Of a DNA stretch of 28,202 bases, positions 1 to 8,185 are shown one piece after another. A model generated the notes under the pieces. It did not search any database and had not been told where the DNA came from. It was given only the letters and a program-made list of their open reading frames with translations. Position 1 is the stretch's first letter; each line of letters begins with the position of its first letter. The stretch is from positions 1-28,202 of IMG/VR virus record IMGVR_UViG_3300023172_003913, one strand, 5' to 3'. Made by a program: the position numbers and the translations under genes. This DNA comes from a virus.

Positions 1-125
1 TTTTGTATTTTAATATTATTATTAGGTAATCCTCCATGAATATTCCGTGGACACATAGGGCAAGATGCTTGGCAATTATTTGAAATTTCAATATGTATAC
101 TTTTTAATTCTACAAATTTAAACAT
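1..125 (-). CDS. Radical SAM protein, 3'-truncated by window edge
   Basis: Only the first 41 codons lie in the window; the gene runs off the left edge. It starts at the ATG at 125 and reads with no stop. The N-terminus carries the radical SAM cysteine motif CxxxCxxC (NNCQASCPMCPRNIHGG), which in this superfamily binds the [4Fe-4S] cluster that cleaves S-adenosylmethionine. It closely resembles the N-terminus of the next gene upstream (118-1224), so the two are tandem paralogues. Its start overlaps the stop of that gene by 8 bp (ATGTTTAA), implying translational coupling. Substrate unknown. The family call rests on the motif and on the intact paralogue. Confidence 0.8.
   Translation of the reverse strand, partial: MFKFVELKSIHIEISNNCQASCPMCPRNIHGGLPNNNIKIQ
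31..56. repeat. 26-bp direct repeat, copy 1
   Basis: Identical over 26 bp to 1130-1155. Both copies encode the CPxCPRNIHGG part of the radical SAM motif in tandem paralogous genes, which indicates recent duplication or gene conversion. Confidence 0.9.
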
Positions 126-1224
126 TTTTTACTTTTTGTTCCTCTAAAGATATAAAAGGACTTTTTTTATTGCACATTAAACTACATGATTTAATACCTG
201 TTGAATTCCATTTATTGTGCCATAATTTTTGCCAAGTCTCAGACGAGATTATACTTTTTAAAGACATTTTTTTACAATTTATTAAATCAAATCCTCCTAA
301 ACTTTCTATTAATTCAAACACTTCGTCTTTAATTTCTTGACCTATAATATTTACTGATGTATTTTCGTTATAAATTTTGTATTTTTTAAAAATATTATCA
401 TCAAAACTAGTATATACCCAGCTGGCTAATATGCAACACGGAAAAACAGTAAAATTAGCGTCAATGAATATACTTTTAGTGTTTATAGGAAAACAATCCA
501 ACTCTTGCATTGTAGACCAAAATAATTTTGTAGACAATAAATTATCTTTTGTAACAATAGGAATAGGATTAATAGTATTAGGTTCAAGATAATGAGAAAT
601 ATTACCTTTCCTGTCTAGCACTGGAAATTTATTAGTAGTAAATCTTCTTGTGTTTTTTAAAACAAATTTTTTAAAACCAATTTTTTTTGACAACAATTCT
701 GCTTGTTCAATTTGATGTTGATTGTGTTTAAAAAGTATAAATTGCCAATTTGCATTACCTCCTGAGGCTATAAAAGCCTTTGCATTTTCTATTATTTTAT
801 TAAAATCAGTATCTACTCTATATAAATGATTTGTATCAGCTAAGCCGTCTAATGCGAAAGTTACATCATGATTATAAGGTAAATATAAAATTAAATTTTT
901 CCACCAAGTAATATTTCTTAGACTACCGTTTGTATGAATATGAACATAAGTACTGGGATTATTTTCTTTTATATATTCTAAAATTTCTAGTAATTCAGTA
1001 TTAAGCAACGGATCTCCAAAATTACCACAAAACGTAAAATTTTCTATTTTATTTACAACATCTTTAGTAAATATATCTTTAAAATCATTAAAAGACCAAT
1101 CATTCAATTTTAATTCTTTATTTTCTATTCCTCCATGAATATTCCGTGGACACATCGGACATGCAGCTTGACATTTATTTGTAATTTCTAATTCTACAAT
1201 TTTTAATTTATCATAAGAAAACAT
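118..1224 (-). CDS. Radical SAM protein with SPASM-like C-terminal cysteines
   Basis: This 368-residue protein has the radical SAM motif at C18, C22 and C25 (NKCQAACPMC). A GNFGDP stretch at about residues 67-72 sits where the GGEP-type SAM-binding motif normally falls. The C-terminal half has C244, C263-C264, C317, C347 and C351, the spacing expected of a SPASM/twitch auxiliary iron-sulfur domain. SPASM enzymes commonly modify peptides or carry out sugar and cofactor chemistry; the substrate here cannot be read from the sequence. It is paralogous to the 10645-11877 gene, with a very conserved central block (DGLADTNHLYR near residues 126-136). The ATG overlaps the upstream stop by one base (TAATG), so it is probably translationally coupled to the B12-type radical SAM gene. 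Confidence 0.85.
   Translation of the reverse strand: MFSYDKLKIVELEITNKCQAACPMCPRNIHGGIENKELKLNDWSFNDFKDIFTKDVVNKIENFTFCGNFGDPLLNTELLEILEYIKENNPSTYVHIHTNGSLRNITWWKNLILYLPYNHDVTFALDGLADTNHLYRVDTDFNKIIENAKAFIASGGNANWQFILFKHNQHQIEQAELLSKKIGFKKFVLKNTRRFTTNKFPVLDRKGNISHYLEPNTINPIPIVTKDNLLSTKLFWSTMQELDCFPINTKSIFIDANFTVFPCCILASWVYTSFDDNIFKKYKIYNENTSVNIIGQEIKDEVFELIESLGGFDLINCKKMSLKSIISSETWQKLWHNKWNSTGIKSCSLMCNKKSPFISLEEQKVKNV
1130..1155. repeat. 26-bp direct repeat, copy 2
   Basis: Second copy of the 26-bp string at 31-56, located in the same codons of the upstream paralogue. Confidence 0.9.
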
Positions 1225-2765
1225 TATTCTTTCCAGTTTAATTTATTTTCAATATAATCATTTACAAAATTGATAAAAATTTCATCTGCCGTATCAATTT
1301 TTGTTATTAATTTATCATAAATGCTTTCATATTCCGTAGTTTTATAGTATACAAATAATCTATCACTAAGTATAGGGTTACATGCAAGTTTGCCTTTAAA
1401 TCCTTTATTCTTATCGTAAAATTCTTTTACTAATTCTTGCGCTCTATACCAATTCATTTCATTATGTTCCCAAATAACAATATTATCAAGCCTTGTTGTT
1501 CCTACACCGCCGCCTATAATACTCTTGAAAACAATTTGTCCTTTTTCATTCCTAGTAACATCATATCCAGGATTAGCTCTACTCGATTCCATTTGTTTTA
1601 TTCCGGCGTGTTTTAAATCTCTTGTAAATGTACTATCATTACTAAGATCAATTCCTGCTTCGGATATTTCTAAAATCCATGCACTTGAACTTTGTCTTAA
1701 CCAATTACTATTAAGCCATTCTAATGTGTTATACCAAGATTCTTCAGTTTCTAAGGGCAAGCCACAAATTAAATTTATTTGTCCTCTATACCTTCTAGGA
1801 GCATACTTATCAGTATATGTTTGAAAGTCTAAGAGCCCCTGTTTTAACCTATCAGGATCTATACCTTTCCTAATTAATTTACCAGCAGGACTACTAAATG
1901 TTTCAATGCCCATAGAATGGCCTAAAAAGCCTAATCTTAAATAATCATCCCAATATTTCTTATGCAAAACGACTAAATCACCTCTAGCAAATCCTGTAAA
2001 CCAAGGAGTAAAACTTAATTTTTCAACTACATCAGCATACTTTATTATTTTTTCAGGCCTATCATTAAAAGTTTCATCTATAAATCTCCAATTTTTAATA
2101 CCCCATTTGTCGTATCCCAATTTTAATTGTAATTGAAATTCATCTGCACTTATGCTTACATCTTTCGCCTGTCCTAATATTGGAAAATTACAATAAGAGC
2201 ATTGAAACATACACCCTCTAGATGTTTCTACTTGCGGACACTCATATTCTTTTAAAAAATCTCTTTTTTCATAATCAATCAAATAACTTTCTAATGGCGC
2301 ACTTGGATAAGCATGCAACCCTCTTATAACTTTTTTATCTTTTATTCTTGTGTCAAATGATAACGGAGTAGTTTTTGTTCCAATTAAAAATCTGCATAAA
2401 TTTAGCAGAGCATTTTCACCATAACTATCTATCCAAAAATCTACAGGTTCAGCAGGAGTAACAAGTGCATTTTGTCCACCGACTACTATAGGGATGTTTG
2501 GATACGTAGTTTTTAACCAAGACAAAAATTGATTCAAATGAACAGAATAAGGATTTAAAAATGAAGTTGCAAATACAAATGCTACTACATTATTGTTTAC
2601 TCTAGATTTTACAAATGCCTGTAACTGCTCTTCTTGCCAAAATGAGGTGAAATCAACAACTTCTGCATCCCAATCTTGTGTACGTAAAAAAGTAGCCACT
2701 CTATGAGACCAAATATTTCTTTCCCATCTTTTACCAGTTAAAGAGAAAAAAATAATTTTATTCAT
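1224..2765 (-). CDS. B12-binding-type radical SAM protein
   Basis: The 513-residue protein has an N-terminal Rossmann-like region (about 1-130, with IPIVVGGQNAL near 91-101) arranged like the cobalamin-binding domain of B12-dependent radical SAM enzymes. The radical SAM core follows, with C185, C189 and C192 in TSRGCMFQCSYC and further barrel landmarks: RFIDETFN near 227-234, MGIET near 285-289 and ICGLPLETEESW near 333-344. Class members catalyse methylations and ring rearrangements. I do not see the base-on DxHxxG cobalamin motif, so B12 may bind base-off without a histidine ligand or not at all. It starts at ATG 2765, overlapping the upstream stop as ATGA, and ends in TAATG with the next gene. 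The radical SAM call is firm; B12 dependence is inference. Confidence 0.85.
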   Translation of the reverse strand: MNKIIFFSLTGKRWERNIWSHRVATFLRTQDWDAEVVDFTSFWQEEQLQAFVKSRVNNNVVAFVFATSFLNPYSVHLNQFLSWLKTTYPNIPIVVGGQNALVTPAEPVDFWIDSYGENALLNLCRFLIGTKTTPLSFDTRIKDKKVIRGLHAYPSAPLESYLIDYEKRDFLKEYECPQVETSRGCMFQCSYCNFPILGQAKDVSISADEFQLQLKLGYDKWGIKNWRFIDETFNDRPEKIIKYADVVEKLSFTPWFTGFARGDLVVLHKKYWDDYLRLGFLGHSMGIETFSSPAGKLIRKGIDPDRLKQGLLDFQTYTDKYAPRRYRGQINLICGLPLETEESWYNTLEWLNSNWLRQSSSAWILEISEAGIDLSNDSTFTRDLKHAGIKQMESSRANPGYDVTRNEKGQIVFKSIIGGGVGTTRLDNIVIWEHNEMNWYRAQELVKEFYDKNKGFKGKLACNPILSDRLFVYYKTTEYESIYDKLITKIDTADEIFINFVNDYIENKLNWKE

Positions 2766-3424
2766 AATCGAAAACCACTTACTTTTTTTGTTGCATACTT
2801 ATTTGTGAGTAAAAGTTTAATTTTTTCAGCAAACCGTTTATTCTTTGATATAGTAAAATGATTTTCCACTATTTGATTTTCTCCTATAAGATGGTCATCG
2901 GCAAATTGAAATAATGCCTCGGACACTGTGATGCCTGTATGAAATTTTTTATTAGTTGGATATTTAAAACTATAAAAATGTATAACTTTTTCTATTGTTT
3001 TATATGATGAAATTATTTCGTCTAATTCTATATACCATTGTGTTACAGCCCATTCGCACCAAGGAGTAAAATATAAATGTTTGTAGTAATCTTTTGTGGC
3101 ATTCCATACTCCTAGAGGTATATTATTTGCAAATTTTTTAGTCTCATCGTACGTTGACATACTGTTTAAAGGATAGTTTTCATCACTCCATAATCTATTA
3201 GGATCAGTATGTATAATTATTAAAATACTAGGAGTGTAGTTATTTAAACAGTCAATTAACTGCTTTCTTGTAGACCACCACCCTGCACCTGAAAATCCAT
3301 TGCCCAAAGGTACATGATCATTATCATCTGGGAAAAGTAATTTTGTTAAATAATAAGGCCAATGTCTTTCTGTTTTCCTATAAGCACAAAAACTGTCGCC
3401 TACAATACATATGTTTTTATTCAT
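2762..3424 (-). CDS. SGNH/GDSL-like hydrolase family protein (short paralogue)
   Basis: The 220-residue protein opens with IVGDSFCAYR, resembling block I (GDS) of SGNH/GDSL esterases and acetyl-hydrolases. HTDPNR near 72-77 could be the block III equivalent, and NHF near 188-190 could supply the late histidine, but the classical DxxH spacing is not clear, so activity is uncertain. It is paralogous to the 265-residue gene at 4497-5294: both share GDSFC, a ...GWW/AWW block, the HTDxNR block and a final NH motif. In other systems such enzymes remove or transfer acyl groups on polysaccharides, which would suit neighbouring sugar-handling genes. It sits between the peroxidase (1-bp gap) and the B12-type radical SAM gene (ATGA overlap). 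Confidence 0.6.
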   Translation of the reverse strand: MNKNICIVGDSFCAYRKTERHWPYYLTKLLFPDDNDHVPLGNGFSGAGWWSTRKQLIDCLNNYTPSILIIIHTDPNRLWSDENYPLNSMSTYDETKKFANNIPLGVWNATKDYYKHLYFTPWCEWAVTQWYIELDEIISSYKTIEKVIHFYSFKYPTNKKFHTGITVSEALFQFADDHLIGENQIVENHFTISKNKRFAEKIKLLLTNKYATKKVSGFRL

Positions 3425-3425
3425 A

Positions 3426-3902
3426 TTATTTTTCTAAGATTTTTTCTATTTCTGATATTTCTGTAAAATGGTTAAAGCTATAAATTTTATTTTCATTTTT
3501 CCTAATTAAAAACTTATGGAAATTCCATTTAGGAGAAATTTTTACAATATTAAAAATCTCCTGATAATATTCTGAAATATTAGATCCAATTACATTTTTC
3601 TTAGGCAAAATCTCAAAAGTTATGTTATAAGTTGTTTTACAAAACTCTTGTATATCTCTATCATTTTCAAATTCTTGATTATTAAAATTACTAGATGGCT
3701 GGGCTATTATTAAAAGATCTTTTTGTTTGTAATTATTATGCAAAGCTTCTAAATCAGCATATTGTCTTGTAAACCCGCACTTACTTGCAGTATTTACTAG
3801 CAATATATTCGAAAAATTATATTTTTCAAAACATTTTGGTATATCTGTATCAAAAATTTTATTATCTTGCCATGTATTTTTTTTAAAAGTTTCAAAAGAC
3901 AT
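3426..3902 (-). CDS. Glutathione peroxidase-like thiol peroxidase
   Basis: The frame is open from a TTG at 3914, but the ATG at 3902 (fifth residue) is the more likely start and leaves an 11-bp overlap with the methyltransferase gene. The GPx fold signatures are clear. Numbering from the TTG, the peroxidatic Cys is C46 in NTASKCGFT, the catalytic Gln is Q80 in NFNNQEF, and the Trp-Asn pair W130-N131 lies in KWNFHKF, so the catalytic tetrad is complete. C92 in QEFCKTTY matches the resolving cysteine of two-cysteine, thioredoxin-linked GPx enzymes. The usual PCNQF block reads PSSNF. The size (about 158 residues) is normal for bacterial GPx. Known role: reduction of hydrogen or lipid peroxides. 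In a phage it may protect iron-sulfur enzymes or the infected cell, which is inference. Confidence 0.88.
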   Translation of the reverse strand: MSFETFKKNTWQDNKIFDTDIPKCFEKYNFSNILLVNTASKCGFTRQYADLEALHNNYKQKDLLIIAQPSSNFNNQEFENDRDIQEFCKTTYNITFEILPKKNVIGSNISEYYQEIFNIVKISPKWNFHKFLIRKNENKIYSFNHFTEISEIEKILEK

Positions 3903-4497
3903 TTTTTTTACCAATTATCATATATCTTGTATATTTTTCTGTTTCTAGTTCATCTTTAAGTAAAGTTGATATGTTAGATATTTTATCAAATTCATTTAAT
4001 GATTTAGAGCATCTTATGTGTTCTTCCAAACTAAAAAAATTATTACTTTGCAAAACAATCAAAGACGAACTACTTATCAAATTAAGCCAAGTATTGTAAG
4101 TATCTTGTTTAATATGTTCACAACTTGTATTAATTACAATATCTGCAGGATAATTGCAAACAGCCATGTCTGCTGTTACAGCTTCAAATCTACCTTCTAT
4201 TTCATAATTTTTATTCATTAAAGTAGCTATATCTTTACAACCTGGATCAATATCTACACTTATAATCTTATTAACATTTATGTCACTATTAAATATTAAA
4301 GACGATAAAACTCCATACCAACCGCCATAAATTACAATATTTTGTGGAGTATTATTACAATATTTCTTTAAATTTTCAATTAACCAAATCTTACTACGAA
4401 TTTGTCCTTTCCAAAAAGATTCTAAAGTTCTATAGCAATCATCGCTTTGTCTAATAGCATCCATCCAAAATAATATATCTTCTATCTTGATTTGCAT
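3892..4497 (-). CDS. Class I SAM-dependent methyltransferase-like protein
   Basis: The 201-residue protein has a Rossmann methyltransferase pattern: motif I as IYGGWYGVLSS (56-66), an acidic end of strand 2 as SVDIDP (80-85) that would bind the SAM ribose, TADMA (108-112) where the adenine contact is expected, and VINTSCEH (121-128) in the position of motif IV. An N-terminal helical stretch precedes the fold. The methyl acceptor cannot be deduced. Its ATG overlaps the stop of the upstream SGNH-like gene by one base (TAATG), and its end overlaps the peroxidase gene, so all three are probably cotranslated. I am fairly confident of the fold, not of the target. Confidence 0.72.
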   Translation of the reverse strand: MQIKIEDILFWMDAIRQSDDCYRTLESFWKGQIRSKIWLIENLKKYCNNTPQNIVIYGGWYGVLSSLIFNSDINVNKIISVDIDPGCKDIATLMNKNYEIEGRFEAVTADMAVCNYPADIVINTSCEHIKQDTYNTWLNLISSSSLIVLQSNNFFSLEEHIRCSKSLNEFDKISNISTLLKDELETEKYTRYMIIGKKNVF

Positions 4498-5294
4498 TAT
4501 TGCTGGTAGGGTCTAAGATACCGCATTGAAACATTATGTCCGTCGCGATAAGAAAAAGGGCTTAATAAATCACAAATAAATCTTGCAAACAATCTATTAT
4601 CTTGTATTGATAAATGATTACTAACTTCAATTTTAGGATCTTGTTCGCAGTAATGCCACAAAGAATCTCTTATAGTCATTCCATGCTGCCAAATAAAATC
4701 ACTACCTGCATTAAAACAATGGATATGTATTATTTTTTCGATACGTGGTGTTGTTTTCAATATGTTATCTAATTCTAGATACCATCTTATAGCAGCCCAT
4801 TGATGATATTCTGGTGAAAAAAGATACTTATAATAGTTTCCTGCTGCTTGCAGCCAATTCAAATCAACATCTTTGTAAATATGTTGCTTTCGTGTATTAA
4901 GATAATCTATAACTTCTATAGGCGATAATGGCAAGTTCTTTTCATTTGCTAATCGATTTAAATCGGTATGACAGATAATAAGAATTTTAGGAGTATGTAT
5001 TTTTATCTCTTTTAATAAATGCTCTCTAACAGCCCACCAGGCTCTACCTGGTAAACCCGTACCTCTTGGAATAAGTTCTTTATAATTGGAGACTTTTATT
5101 CCTTCATCTAGGGCAACTTGTTTAGCAACTATAAATGGCCAATGATTCTCATTCTCTCTATATAAACAAAAACTGTCACCTACTATTAACAAATCTTTCA
5201 TGCCTTCCATTTTTCGCTCGTTGCGTCTTGGTGTATATATATCCTTATTTGTTTTCTGTCCTATAAGAGGAAATTTAAGTTTGTTGGTTAACAT
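4497..5294 (-). CDS. SGNH/GDSL-like hydrolase family protein (long paralogue)
   Basis: The 265-residue protein is homologous along its length to the 2762-3424 gene but has about 30 extra N-terminal residues. The GDSFC block is at about 39-43, the HTDLNR block at about 109-114, and a late NHLS motif near residue 236 could hold a catalytic histidine. The ATG at 5294 overlaps the upstream radical SAM stop by one base (TAATG), which supports this start. The in-frame ATG at 5201 (residue 32) would align better with the short paralogue and cannot be excluded. A serine-hydrolase role on acylated sugars is a guess from the family; substrate unknown. Confidence 0.6.
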   Translation of the reverse strand: MLTNKLKFPLIGQKTNKDIYTPRRNERKMEGMKDLLIVGDSFCLYRENENHWPFIVAKQVALDEGIKVSNYKELIPRGTGLPGRAWWAVREHLLKEIKIHTPKILIICHTDLNRLANEKNLPLSPIEVIDYLNTRKQHIYKDVDLNWLQAAGNYYKYLFSPEYHQWAAIRWYLELDNILKTTPRIEKIIHIHCFNAGSDFIWQHGMTIRDSLWHYCEQDPKIEVSNHLSIQDNRLFARFICDLLSPFSYRDGHNVSMRYLRPYQQ

Positions 5295-6274
5295 TATTTT
5301 TCTTTAGGTATTTTACTATCTGCACTACTTACACAAGTATCTGTAATACATATATTTGGCCGATTATTTATTTTAAATCCTGTTACAATATCGCCGAGAT
5401 TTTGTTCTTTGCAACTATAACTTCTTTTAACTTCGGTATTTTTGATTATAATTCCTTGATAACCTGCATTACATTTCCAACCTTTAAATTTATTAAATCC
5501 AAAAGTATTTAACCGTTCTGCTTGATCTAACAAATATTTTTTATTTTCTTTATCATATAAATGTAATTGTGATATTTCTAAGCCTTTCCATTGTTGAACA
5601 AATCCTGTTTGCATTTTTTTAATATTATCAGCAGTGTATCCAGAAACAATCTGTGTTGCTGTAGTATTTGATTGCGGCTTTAAAGTTACATTTATCCCTA
5701 ATTTAAAAAATCTTTCACATCTTTCATAAAGGGAATCAAATTGTTCTGGAACCATTACTTGATTTATTGTAACAAATATATTATTATCTATAAGATACAA
5801 ACATTTATCAGCAAATTCATCTTCATTAGCAAATTCTGCATGAAAACTAGCCGTTATGCTAATTCTATGCAAGTTGTTTGTATTTTTTACAAATTTATTC
5901 CACCATTTTATTGCAGGAGATAAATTAGTAGTTAAGTGTAAACTTTGATAGTTAGGAGTTGAATCAGACTGATAAAAATCTATTAACTTGAGTAAATTTT
6001 TGTAAGCAGTAGGCTCTCCTCCACTAAAACTAAAATGGAAATTATTAAAACCATTTTCATTTGCTTGTTTTTTTATGTTAGTAATTGCATCAATATAAAT
6101 TTTTAGCTCCCGGTAGTCTACAATATCACTTCTAGCGTAAGGCCAACAATATGAACAATTATAATTACAAAATCTGCCTAAAATCCAAGACACTGTAAAT
6201 AAATCTGTTTCTAATAATGTAGATTGCCCAAGTTTGATAATATTATCAAACGGTATACTTTGAAAATTGCTCAT
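5294..6274 (-). CDS. Radical SAM protein with C-terminal auxiliary-cluster cysteines
   Basis: The 326-residue protein has the radical SAM triad C36, C40 and C43 (GRFCNYNCSYCWPY) and the SAM-binding GGEP motif at 85-88 (FSFSGGEP). The C-terminal part carries four more cysteines in the pattern KGWKCNAGYQG ... SYSC ... NIC ... DTC, a short twitch/SPASM-like arrangement likely to bind a second [4Fe-4S] cluster. Unlike several neighbours it has no N-terminal cysteine-rich extension. It starts at ATG 6274, overlapping the 3' end of the repeat-glycosyltransferase gene by 29 bp, and couples to the SGNH-like gene through TAATG. The reaction cannot be assigned. Confidence 0.85.
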   Translation of the reverse strand: MSNFQSIPFDNIIKLGQSTLLETDLFTVSWILGRFCNYNCSYCWPYARSDIVDYRELKIYIDAITNIKKQANENGFNNFHFSFSGGEPTAYKNLLKLIDFYQSDSTPNYQSLHLTTNLSPAIKWWNKFVKNTNNLHRISITASFHAEFANEDEFADKCLYLIDNNIFVTINQVMVPEQFDSLYERCERFFKLGINVTLKPQSNTTATQIVSGYTADNIKKMQTGFVQQWKGLEISQLHLYDKENKKYLLDQAERLNTFGFNKFKGWKCNAGYQGIIIKNTEVKRSYSCKEQNLGDIVTGFKINNRPNICITDTCVSSADSKIPKEK

Positions 6275-8132
6275 TTAACCATTGAAAATCATTTATTAAC
6301 TTCAATTTGTCTTTGTCTGTTTTAAATTTGCTTCCAAATTCTCTTCCTAGTATTGCACCACTTTTGGCATAATTACCATACTTTTTGTCTAACCCTATGT
6401 CAGAACACCAAATGTTTAATCTTTCTTCTGACTCCTCATTTTCTTGCCGATCAATTACTTTACTTGCAAGTTTTGCACATTCTCTAAATGCACTTTTCCA
6501 TGTACTAAATGGGTCTGTATTAAATACTGTTATATTTGATATAGCATCTACTAATTTAAACTTACTACTAATACTTGTGGTCATATCTGTAGAATTACGA
6601 TCCATATTTATAGTTAATTTCTTTGGTAATAATTTAACACCACCGTATCCATATACCAAACCATTTATAGGATTTGAACTTCTCCAAACATGAACAGCAT
6701 CTTGATCCCATTTAGCAACTTGATAAGAAAAATCAAAGTCATGCACAATATGAGCATCAGCATCTACTACCCAAAACATATTTGTATTAACTTTTTTTGC
6801 AGCAGCAATATGAGCATTATGGATTCCTTTAACATTTTCAACCCTGTGAATTACATAATCTTTAAATCTTTCTTCTAACATTTGAAAATTTTCATCTGCA
6901 TTTAGTTCAAAATATGATATGTAAACAATATCAAATTTTTTAGGAGAACTTATGTTTAAATTAATTTCTTTTTTGTTTGCAAAAAATTTATATTCTAACT
7001 CTTTTTCATAAATTTGCTTATTTTTGTTTAAACAAATTACTCCGTCAAAATATTTTTCATTTTTAAAAATATGAACTAAATCTTTTTCATTATATGGAAT
7101 TTGATAAGAAAAATTTAATTTAACATCTAAATCTTCTGATATAGCATAATAAAAATCTGTAGTAACTTTATCTCTTTTATGCATTAAATCATTATAGTTT
7201 TTATATGTAATTATATCATACTGTTTTGGAAAAGATGCTGATATTTCTATTTTTTTATTTTTTAAATAAAATCTGTAATTAAACTCTCTCTCAGTTATTC
7301 TTGAATCTTTATGACAAATTGATATACCATCATAATACTCTCCATGTTTAAAAACATGTACTAAATCCTTTTCGTAATAAGGAACTTGTTGTTCTAACTC
7401 TATATTTACTATTACATCAGAGTTAATTAAATAAAAAAAATCTGTTTTACAACTCTGCTTTGCTTCTAAGAAATCATAATAAGTATTACAAACAAATTTA
7501 TCATATTTCTTAGGCAAGCTAGCAACAATATCAATTTCTTTTTTATTTGCAAAAAATCTATATTCAAATTCTTTTTTGGATAACAAAATATCTTTATGTA
7601 CAATTATTATTCCATCAAAATAATCTTTATTTTTAAAAACATGAACTAAATCTTTTTCGTAGTACGGAACCTGATAATTAAAATTAAATTTTACATCTAA
7701 ATTATCCCATATTATGTAAAAAAAATCTGTTGTACTAATTTCTCTTGCTCGTAAATAATCATCATACGTTTTACAAGTATATGATTCATAATCTTTAGGC
7801 ACGCTTGCAACAATATCAATTTCTTTTTTGTTTACAAAAAATCTATAATTGCATTCTTTCTCTGACAACAAAGTATCTTTACTTAATAAAATTACACCAT
7901 CAAAATATTTTCCGTTTTTAAAGACATGAATATATTTTTCATCATGTTCATTTATTTTAAAATCTAAAATGACATCATCTTTAATGATTAAATTGTCCCA
8001 TAAAATCCAAAAAAACTTTGTAACTGATTTATCTTTTGCTTCTGAAATGCTAGACGCTTTTTTTAATGTTAAAAAATACTTCTTGTAAATTTTAAATATT
8101 TTATCTTGACCAATAAAAAAGATATCGTACAT
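6246..8132 (-). CDS. Glycosyltransferase-like protein with four degenerate N-terminal repeats
   Basis: The 628-residue protein has two parts. Residues 400-628 form a GT-A-like domain: a DAD metal-site motif at 457-459 (FWVVDADAHIV), YGYGGVKLL at 494-502 and TWKSAFREC near 544-551, all with counterparts in the 303-residue gene at 15836-16747. Residues 2-399 are four repeats. The last three are exactly 95 residues (115-209, 210-304, 305-399) and the first is longer (2-114). Each repeat resembles the middle of the GT domain (TDFFYxIxxDLDVxxNF ... DLVHVFKN ... FDGI), but the DAD site is degraded to WDN, NSD or SED, so the repeats look non-catalytic, perhaps binding or scaffold units. First gene of the left operon, starting at ATG 8132. 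Sugar and acceptor unknown. Confidence 0.65.
   Translation of the reverse strand: MYDIFFIGQDKIFKIYKKYFLTLKKASSISEAKDKSVTKFFWILWDNLIIKDDVILDFKINEHDEKYIHVFKNGKYFDGVILLSKDTLLSEKECNYRFFVNKKEIDIVASVPKDYESYTCKTYDDYLRAREISTTDFFYIIWDNLDVKFNFNYQVPYYEKDLVHVFKNKDYFDGIIIVHKDILLSKKEFEYRFFANKKEIDIVASLPKKYDKFVCNTYYDFLEAKQSCKTDFFYLINSDVIVNIELEQQVPYYEKDLVHVFKHGEYYDGISICHKDSRITEREFNYRFYLKNKKIEISASFPKQYDIITYKNYNDLMHKRDKVTTDFYYAISEDLDVKLNFSYQIPYNEKDLVHIFKNEKYFDGVICLNKNKQIYEKELEYKFFANKKEINLNISSPKKFDIVYISYFELNADENFQMLEERFKDYVIHRVENVKGIHNAHIAAAKKVNTNMFWVVDADAHIVHDFDFSYQVAKWDQDAVHVWRSSNPINGLVYGYGGVKLLPKKLTINMDRNSTDMTTSISSKFKLVDAISNITVFNTDPFSTWKSAFRECAKLASKVIDRQENEESEERLNIWCSDIGLDKKYGNYAKSGAILGREFGSKFKTDKDKLKLINDFQWLNEQFSKYTV
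6936..8129 (-). repeat. Four in-gene repeats, 285-bp period
   Basis: Within the 628-residue gene the coding sequence repeats with units at about 7791-8129, 7506-7790, 7221-7505 and 6936-7220. The last three have exactly equal length (95 codons). Similarity is visible in the DNA too, for example recurring catgaactaaatctttttc-like strings near 7081, 7360 and 7650. This indicates internal duplication of part of a glycosyltransferase-like domain. Confidence 0.85.
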
Positions 8133-8150
8133 AAAAACTCATTATAAAAT

Positions 8151-8176
8151 TACTTATACACATTACATAATAAATA
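8151..8176. promoter_or_regulatory. Divergent candidate late-promoter boxes
   Basis: The 64-bp gap 8133-8196 separates two divergent genes. On the plus strand 8169-8176 reads AATAAATA, which fits the NATAAATA late-promoter consensus of T4-like marine phages and lies 20 nt before the GTG at 8197. On the minus strand 8158 to 8151 reads TATAAGTA (one mismatch to TATAAATA), 18 nt before the ATG at 8132. A minus-strand TATAAT at 8146 to 8141 could instead be a sigma70 -10 box, but I see no good -35. The assignment rests on short AT-rich motifs in an AT-rich genome. Confidence 0.4.
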
Positions 8177-8185
8177 TCTGTAAAT

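Noticed and set aside
377-592. Plus-strand open frame opposite a radical SAM gene
   Set aside because: It lies wholly inside a well-supported minus-strand gene, has no ribosome binding site and no recognisable motif. The same applies to the other plus-strand frames inside minus-strand genes (for example 1525-1824, 6385-6693, 22999-23349).
6936-8129. CRISPR-like array, because of regular spacing
   Set aside because: The period is 285 bp, the units are coding and in frame, and they are similar throughout rather than short repeats with unique spacers.
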